Of a stretch of DNA of 64,000 nucleotides, positions 57,895 to 64,000 are shown one piece after another. The notes under the pieces were generated by a model. The model had not been told where the DNA came from, searched no databases, and was given only the letters and a program-made list of their open reading frames with translations. The translations under genes were made by a program, and so were the position numbers. This stretch comes from Stomoxys calcitrans (lineage: Eukaryota; Arthropoda; Insecta; Diptera; Muscidae), in assembly GCF_963082655.1 (NCBI RefSeq), contig NC_081555.1:178963942-179027941 (forward strand), in the 5' to 3' direction. Every line of letters starts with the position of its first letter. The stretch's first letter is position 1.

Positions 57895-58770
57895 GCTAGT
57901 CCTTAAAAATAGAGATATTGATCTGAAAATTTGCAAAGATCTTTCTTTTGTCTATAAGCAGGTAAAGTTCGAAGATTGGCTATATCAGACTATATCTTGA
58001 TATAGCCCTATATAGACCAAGCCGTCGATTTAGGGTCTTAGGCCCATAAAAGCCACATTTATTATCCGATTTTGCTAAAATTTGGGACAGTTAGTTGTGT
58101 TAAACCCTTCGACATCCTTCTTCAATTTGGTTTAGATCGGCCCAGATTTGGACATAGCTGCCATATGGACCGATCCGCCGATTAAGGGTCTTAGGCTCAT
58201 AAAAGGCGCATTTATTGTCCGATTTTGCTGAAATTTGGGACAGTAAGTTGTATTAGACCCTTCGATATTCTTCTTCAATTTGGCCCAGATCGGTTCAGAT
58301 TTGCATATAGCTGCCATATAGACCGATCTCCTGATTTAAGGTTTTGGGCCCATAAAAGCCACATTTATTATCCGATTTTGCTGAAATTTACGACAGTGAG
58401 TTGTGTTAGGCCCTTCGACATAACTCGTCAATTTGGCCCAAATCGGTTCACATTTGGATATAACTGTCATATATATCCATCCTCCGATTTAAGGTCTTAG
58501 GTCCATAAAAGCCACATTTATTATCCGATTTTGGTTTTGGGCCCATAAAAGGCGCATTTATAATCCGATTTCACTGAATTTTGACACAGTGTTTGGCTTT
58601 CCAACATCTGTGTCGTATATTGTTCAGATCGGTTTATTTTTAGATATAGCTACTAAAAAGACCAATATTTAGTTATACACAATTGAACAATGACTTGTAC
58701 TTATTAGTATTTGGTCCAAATCGGAACATTTTTCGATATAACTGCTATAGGACATAAGGTATGCAATTCC
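57895..58770 (-). mobile_element. Family B body without termini
   Basis: Starts at CTTAAAAATAGAGATATTGA, past (GTCY)n, and runs through five modules to ATTTGGTCCAAATCGG and GGACATAAGGTATGCA, stopping before the hairpin. Confidence 0.85.
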
Positions 58771-60387
58771 ATGTCATGTATGATTCGTGTTGATCCATCA
58801 CCTGATATAGCTCCCATATAATCCTATCCTCCGAGTTTACGGTCTTGCTAGGATCTTTTCTAGAAGTTGGTGTATGGTTGTTTACCAGCTCTTAAGCTGT
58901 ACTGATAAGACATAACTACCTGGATGACTTTAGATTTTAATCTGGCATAACTCGTTTGTCAGCTGAAGAGGAATGAGTCGCCATTTCTCTGCAACTAGCA
59001 CATACTGCCTTGTCTTGTAATGAGTTCTTCGAGCCAGATTGCGCAAAAAAGCTTTTGATTACGCATCATCATATTGTCATCTTCGGTCTTATATGGTTAA
59101 GATGTAAACCCATCGGCTTCTGCTGCCTTATTGTTCTTTTCTTAGCTTACTGTTATATACATTAAAACCATCACCACGAATTGGTTCTGAGGTATCCTCG
59201 TTGTAATAAATACAAATTTTTCAACGTTGCCTTGAAAAATCACTTAGCATGTTCTAAAGTCTTTTTATTACCAAAAGGTGTCACTATCACTTCTCTTCCA
59301 TTAGCCATTAATTCAGATAAGAAAAAATCCCAATTGGCCAAAATTCATGGAAAATATTTGCATCCGAAAAATGTTTGTATGTAACTCCTATCGAAATGTG
59401 CTATCAGTAAAAAATCTTTTGAAAATCACTCTTTTTCGTCATCAAACCATTCATCATCAGCATCATCGGATGACAGTAATTTGGTGTACCGTCTTTGATG
59501 TGGCAGGCAAACCAAGCAAGGGGACTATCGATTTTCCAATTAATGACATACAAAATCAATTAAGATCACTCGATCTGAGGGACCAACAACTGTCAAAAGG
59601 AGGCTTCAGAGAGTATCTCCTTTGTATGGGAAAACATGTCATTGCCATATTCCTAACAAAAAAAAAAAAAAAACCCCCAAACAGAAAAGTGAAGTACCTA
59701 CCCATTTACCTTCGCCAGACAAAATGACAAAAACCACAAATTGTTGGTTTTAGGCTTTTATGAGAGAATTTTATTGTTTGAAATTTGAATGTTCCCCTCT
59801 TGCGCCACCATGCTACTCCTACTCCACCAGCTCACATTGATGTTGATGCGTTGAAATTGTTTTGGACTTTTACGGTTTGTTTTGTGTCATAAAACCTGAA
59901 AAAGGTGTCGATTTTAGAACACATCATTAGAATGAATGGCGGGTAGAAAGAATCAAATAAAATAAAATTTAATTAAAAACCAACAACAACAACGACAACA
60001 TCAACACAAGATAAAATCGAAATGATTAAAATTGTAACAGAAATAATTTTCTATGTGGGTTTACTGCTGCGTTTCCTGCGGCAGTCAATCCGCCTGTCTG
60101 TCATGAACGTTCATTTCAGAACATTTGCGTAAATCAACGTAAATCTCATCAAAATTAAAATCAGTGACAAAAATTTCCATTTTTGGTCTAGAATCTGCTT
60201 TTGAATGATGCTGTGATGACGTTGTTCTTTTTATTGGTTCTTCTATAATTTCATTGAAATGTTGGTGTAGAATGTCACCGAATGACAGTTTCATTATTGG
60301 GCGGCTTTATGGCAAAAACATTTAATGGAAACTCTGTTGCGACCATTTGGATTTTCATATGTTCAACCTTAAGCAGAAGAAAATAAA
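58771..60387. other. Unique segment
   Basis: Mixed AT-rich sequence with a poly-A run at about 59658-59673 and CAACAACAACGACAACATC near 59982-60000. The 126-residue frame at 59347-59727 ends in lysine-rich poly-A translation and has no recognised domain. No gene called. Confidence 0.4.
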
Positions 60388-60920
60388 CAAATTATGGTTC
60401 ATTTCGGACCATCCATAGTTGAACTGAGTATTGGAGACCATAGTAGAAGTCATCGCGTAAAATTTCAGCCAAATCTAGTAAGAATTGCGCACTTTAGAGG
60501 CTGAAGAACTAAAATAGGGAGATCGGTTTATAGAGTAGCTGTATTAGGCTATAAACCGATTCATGCCATATTCGACACGTATGTTAAAAGTCATGGGAGA
60601 AGCCGTTGTACAAAATTTCAGCCAAATCGGATAATACTTGCGCCCTTTAGAGGCTCACGAAGTCAATATCCCATATCGGTTTTTATTGCAGCTATATTAG
60701 GTTATGGACCGATTTGGACTATTCTTAGCACAGTTGTTGAAAGTCATAACAAAACACGTCGTGCTAAATTTCAGCCTAATCGGAAATGTGCTAGACGCAC
60801 TCTAGACGCTCAAGAAGTCGAGACCCCAGATAGGTTTATACGACTGCTATATCAGGTTATATACCGATGTCAACCATACTCAGCAGAGTTATTGTAAGTC
60901 ATAATAAAACACATCTTTAC
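60388..60920 (+). mobile_element. Family A body fragment
   Basis: TTATGGTTCATTTCGGACCAT, AGTAAGAATTGCGCACTTTAG and CTCAAGAAGTCGAGACCCC modules. It resembles the start of the copies at 41.2 and 62.8 kb but lacks both ends. Confidence 0.8.
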
Positions 60921-62318
60921 CAAGGTGGTGAACAAGTCCCAACAATGTACAAACGATCTGGTACTCTGCCTTATCTAAGGGCTTGGGAAAATCTTCACCT
61001 GGTGTCATGAGGCCTGCCATTCAATACAACAGCTGCCAGCATAAAGGAACGTAAACAAGCTTGACAATGACAATAAATTCACGATTTGAACATATACTCC
61101 TCACTTTCCCTTGAGTTATTTGTCTCACTTCTCTTTTAATGTTTAAAATGTTTAAATAAACGAAAATAGTTGGTAATAACAAATTGTTTTAAAATTACTC
61201 CTATTCCATAATCACACAAAGCCATTACTTCAGCGGATGAGGATTCGTCATAGACGCTTCATTTGTTTCATCATGCCTTCTCAATAATTTAATGAATTTT
61301 TTAATTTAAATGAAATTTTTATTAGCTGCTCACAATTTGAACAGTTAATTTTGTCATAAATGGCCCTGAACAAAAATTCATCTATGCCAGTTCAATCAAT
61401 TTAAGCATATTTCCCTGCAAAAGACTCATCGTATTTGGAATGTTAAGTGCTGGCACCTTCGAAAGCTCATGCTGATGGCAATGATGATGCCACAGTCGAT
61501 GCTGATGATGCAGCCACTGCTGGAGTAGCTTCGGATGCTGCCAAAAGAAATGTGGAAACGAAAATACAAAATCTAAATTGCGTTATTAAATTGACGCAAA
61601 ATTATGATGATAAGGAAACGGCGAATTACTATAGAGGAGAGCAATCGAAGAAGAAAACAAAAAAAGAAAAAGAGAATAAAATAAAAAAATAAAAAAAAAC
61701 AGACTCTAAACAATTTCTACTCAAGATGGAATCTGCAAATGTCGAACGGATATTGAGGAAATTGAAAAATATGCAAAATAAATAATGTTTCTGTGGGGGT
61801 GGGTGGGCATCGGGGGGATGGATGGTTGGTTGTCTTCTTGTGATAGGTTTTCCCATTGCCCTTATAGAATGATGGTAGCAGTTCGTCGGAAAGCTAGTCA
61901 AGCATCAGACTGCCACCTACAACCAGTTGGCAAGAAAGAACAAACATCAATTTCAAGATGGAAATGTGTGTCAAAACTGTGGCAACAAAAACTGTTTATC
62001 GGTGGATGGATGCTTGATGACTGCTGACTGAATGACTGACTGGTGCCTTAATCAGAAGAGCTGACTTTTGGATGAAAATGGAAAAAAATGAAGATTCATG
62101 ACCAGTGTTGCCGCTGAGTGAAATACTTCTTAGCTGAAGATTTAGAAAAAAAACTCCCATATAAAGTTGTGAAAAGTATTTCACTTAATACAACAGAGCT
62201 GGCAAACTATCGATAATCGCAACATTCGATATTTTCGCTATTTCCAATAATAAATATCAATAGTAGCCATATTAACGCTAATTTCCTATCACCAATATTT
62301 CGAACGAAAATAAGAAGT
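60921..62318. other. Unique AT-rich segment
   Basis: An 81-residue frame (61447-61692), alanine/aspartate-rich then lysine-rich, looks compositional rather than genic. No other feature seen. Confidence 0.4.
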
Positions 62319-62680
62319 AACAAGTAAGAGCGTGCTATGTTCGGCCGGGCCGAATCTTATATACCCTTCACCATGGATCGTATTTGTCGAAATCTTTGCA
62401 CAGTATCTCTTTTTAGGCAAACAAAGAATAATGAATAAGAACTGTTATGCTATTGGAGCTATATCAAGTTATAGTCCGATTCGGACCATAAATGAATTGA
62501 ATGCTGAACATAGGCGGACATGCTAACCTCTGCGCCACGGTGGTCTCTATACAAAATTTCAAAAGGCTAGTTTTCCGTGTTAGCGTGATTTCTACAGGAG
62601 GTTGGACGGACATGGTTAGATCGACCAGGAATATATATACCTTATGGGGTCATAGATCAATATGTCAAGGTGGTAGGTAT
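62319..62680 (+). mobile_element. Family A element with internal deletion and SINE chip
   Basis: AACAAGTAAGAGCGTGC, hairpin TTCGGCCGGGCCGAA and CTTATATACCC at the left, only one module, then a 35-bp piece of SINE head (62512-62546), then directly ATACAAAATTTCAAAAGGC, a degenerate core and TGGTAGGTATAA. Confidence 0.8.
62512..62546 (-). mobile_element. 35-bp fragment of SINE head
   Basis: AGGCGGACATGCTAACCTC then TGCGCCACGGTGG matches the 5' head of the SINE at 29.8-30.07 kb. It sits at the deletion junction of the family A copy. Confidence 0.75.
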
Positions 62681-64000
62681 AACAAGTAAAAGCGTGCTAA
62701 GTTCGAATTTTATATACCGTCCACCATGGATCGCATTTGTCGAGCTCTTGCCACGGTATCTCTTTTAAGGCAAACAAAGGATAAACGAAAAGAATTGCTA
62801 TGTTATTGGAACAATATCAAGTAATGGTTCATTTTGGACCATAATTGAACTGAATATTGGAGACCATTGTATAAAATTTCAGCCAAATCTAGTAAGAATT
62901 GCGCACTTTAGGGGCTGAAGAAGTAAAATAGGGAGTATGGTTTATAGGGGAGCTATATTAGGCTATAAACCGATTAATTCCATATTCGACACGTATATTA
63001 ATTGTCATGGGAGAAGCCGTTGTACAAATTCAGTTGTACAAATTCAGCCAAATCGGATAATAATTGCGCCTTTTAGAGGCTCACGAAGTCAATACCCCAG
63101 ATCGGTTTATATGACAGCTATATCTGGTTATAAAAGGATTGGAACCATACTTGGCACAGTTGATGAAATTTATAATAAAACACCTCATAAAAAATTTCGG
63201 CTAAATCGGATAATAATTGCGCCCTTTAGAGGCTCAAGAAGTCAAGACCCCAGATAGGTTTATATTTGCAGCCATTTCAGGTTATGGGCCGATTTGAACG
63301 ATTTATAACACAGTTGTTGGAAGTCATAACAAAACACGTCGTGCGAAATTTGAGCCAAATCGGATAGGAATTACGCCCTCTAGTGGCTCAAGAAGTCAAG
63401 ACCCCAGATCGGTTAATATGGCAGCTATATCAGGTTACAGACCAATTTGAACTATTCTTAGCACAGTTGTTGGAAGTCATAACAAAACACCTCATGCAAA
63501 AGATCAGACAAATTGGATAATAATTGCGCCCTCTAGCGGCTCAAGAAGTCAAGACCCAAGATCGGTTAATATAGCATCTAGATCAGGTTATGGACCGATT
63601 TGAACGATTCTTAACACAGTCGTGCAAAATTTCATTCCAATCAGATAAGAATTGCGCCTTTTAGAGGCTCAAGAAATCAAGACCCAGGATCGGTTTATAT
63701 GACAGCTATATCAGGTTATGGACCGATTTAAACCATACTTGGCACAGTTGTTGGATATCGTAACAAAGCACGTCGTGCAAAATGTTATTCCAATCGGATA
63801 AGAATTGCGTCCTCTAGAGGCTCAAGAAGAACATGGCCCATTTACAATCCCAACCGACCTACACTAATAAGAAGTATTTGTGCAAAATTTCAAGCGGCTA
63901 GCTTTATTCCTTCGAAAGATAGCGTGCTTTTGATAGACGGACGGACGGACTGACCGACGGACGCACAGAAGGACGGACATGACTAGTTCGACTGAAAATG
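62681..64000 (+). mobile_element. Family A element, runs off the window
   Basis: AACAAGTAAAAGCGTGCTAAG with most of the hairpin deleted (TTCGAATTTTATATACC), seven or more modules, a GACGGACGGACGGACTGACC tract and CATGACTAGTTCGACTG at the edge. The right end is beyond the window. Confidence 0.88.

Noticed and set aside
59347..59727. 126-residue open frame
   Set aside because: It runs through a poly-A tract as poly-lysine and shows no domain.
61447..61692. Alanine/aspartate-rich then lysine-rich frame
   Set aside because: Compositional (GATGAT and AAG repeats); no homology recognised.

Overview
The window looks like a gene-poor, transposon-rich stretch of a higher-fly genome, probably a calyptrate or muscid dipteran. 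This rests on the AT-rich spacers, the fly-type microsatellites, the many tRNA-derived SINEs, and above all the dense mini-me/DINE-1-like interspersed elements carrying paired (TA)n and (GTCY)n simple repeats. The species assignment is inference. I recognise no host protein-coding gene, no stand-alone RNA gene, no CRISPR array and nothing bacterial.

The outstanding feature is a complete DNA transposon at 4150-9497 with an intact 680-residue Transib/RAG1-like DDE transposase (5977-8019). It has 1.43-kb terminal inverted repeats that look nearly identical, outermost bases CACAGTG (the V(D)J recombination-signal heptamer), and a perfect 5-bp target-site duplication CATCG on both sides. By eye the copy looks young and possibly autonomous. 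The very long inverted repeats are unusual for this superfamily.

The rest is layered repeat sequence. Two related, non-coding element families (here called A and B) account for much of the window, each about 0.8-1.6 kb when complete. Both have a TTCGGCC/GGCCGAA hairpin near one end, a (TA)n-core-(GTCY)n block near the other end, and a body of degenerate roughly 120-150-bp modules. Family A ends in CCTATGGTGGAGGGTATAAA and its modules contain GGGCGCAATT. Family B ends in CCTTCGGTGGTGGGTATAAA and its modules contain GGCGCATTTATTGTCCGAT. Diverged relatives (C) lie at 38.96-39.50 and 56.6-57.7 kb. Long open frames inside these bodies are repeat artefacts.

Inserted in and between them are a 5'-truncated LINE with an open reverse-transcriptase frame (41558-43491, 11-bp target duplication), several decayed LINE relics (about 9.7, 18.6-21.5, 33.4, 46.3-47.7 and 49.0-50.0 kb), an internally deleted mariner transposase (13.6-14.0 kb), eleven copies or pieces of one tRNA-derived SINE, and one full copy of a second SINE.

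Between the repeats are AT-rich unique segments (11.2-13.3, 17.0-18.5, 22.8-24.2, 31.8-33.1, 35.1-37.2, 39.5-40.7, 44.9-45.6, 51.2-52.9, 58.8-60.4 and 60.9-62.3 kb) with CA, GTT and CAA microsatellites, typical of fly intergenic or intronic DNA. I could assign no exons there with confidence.
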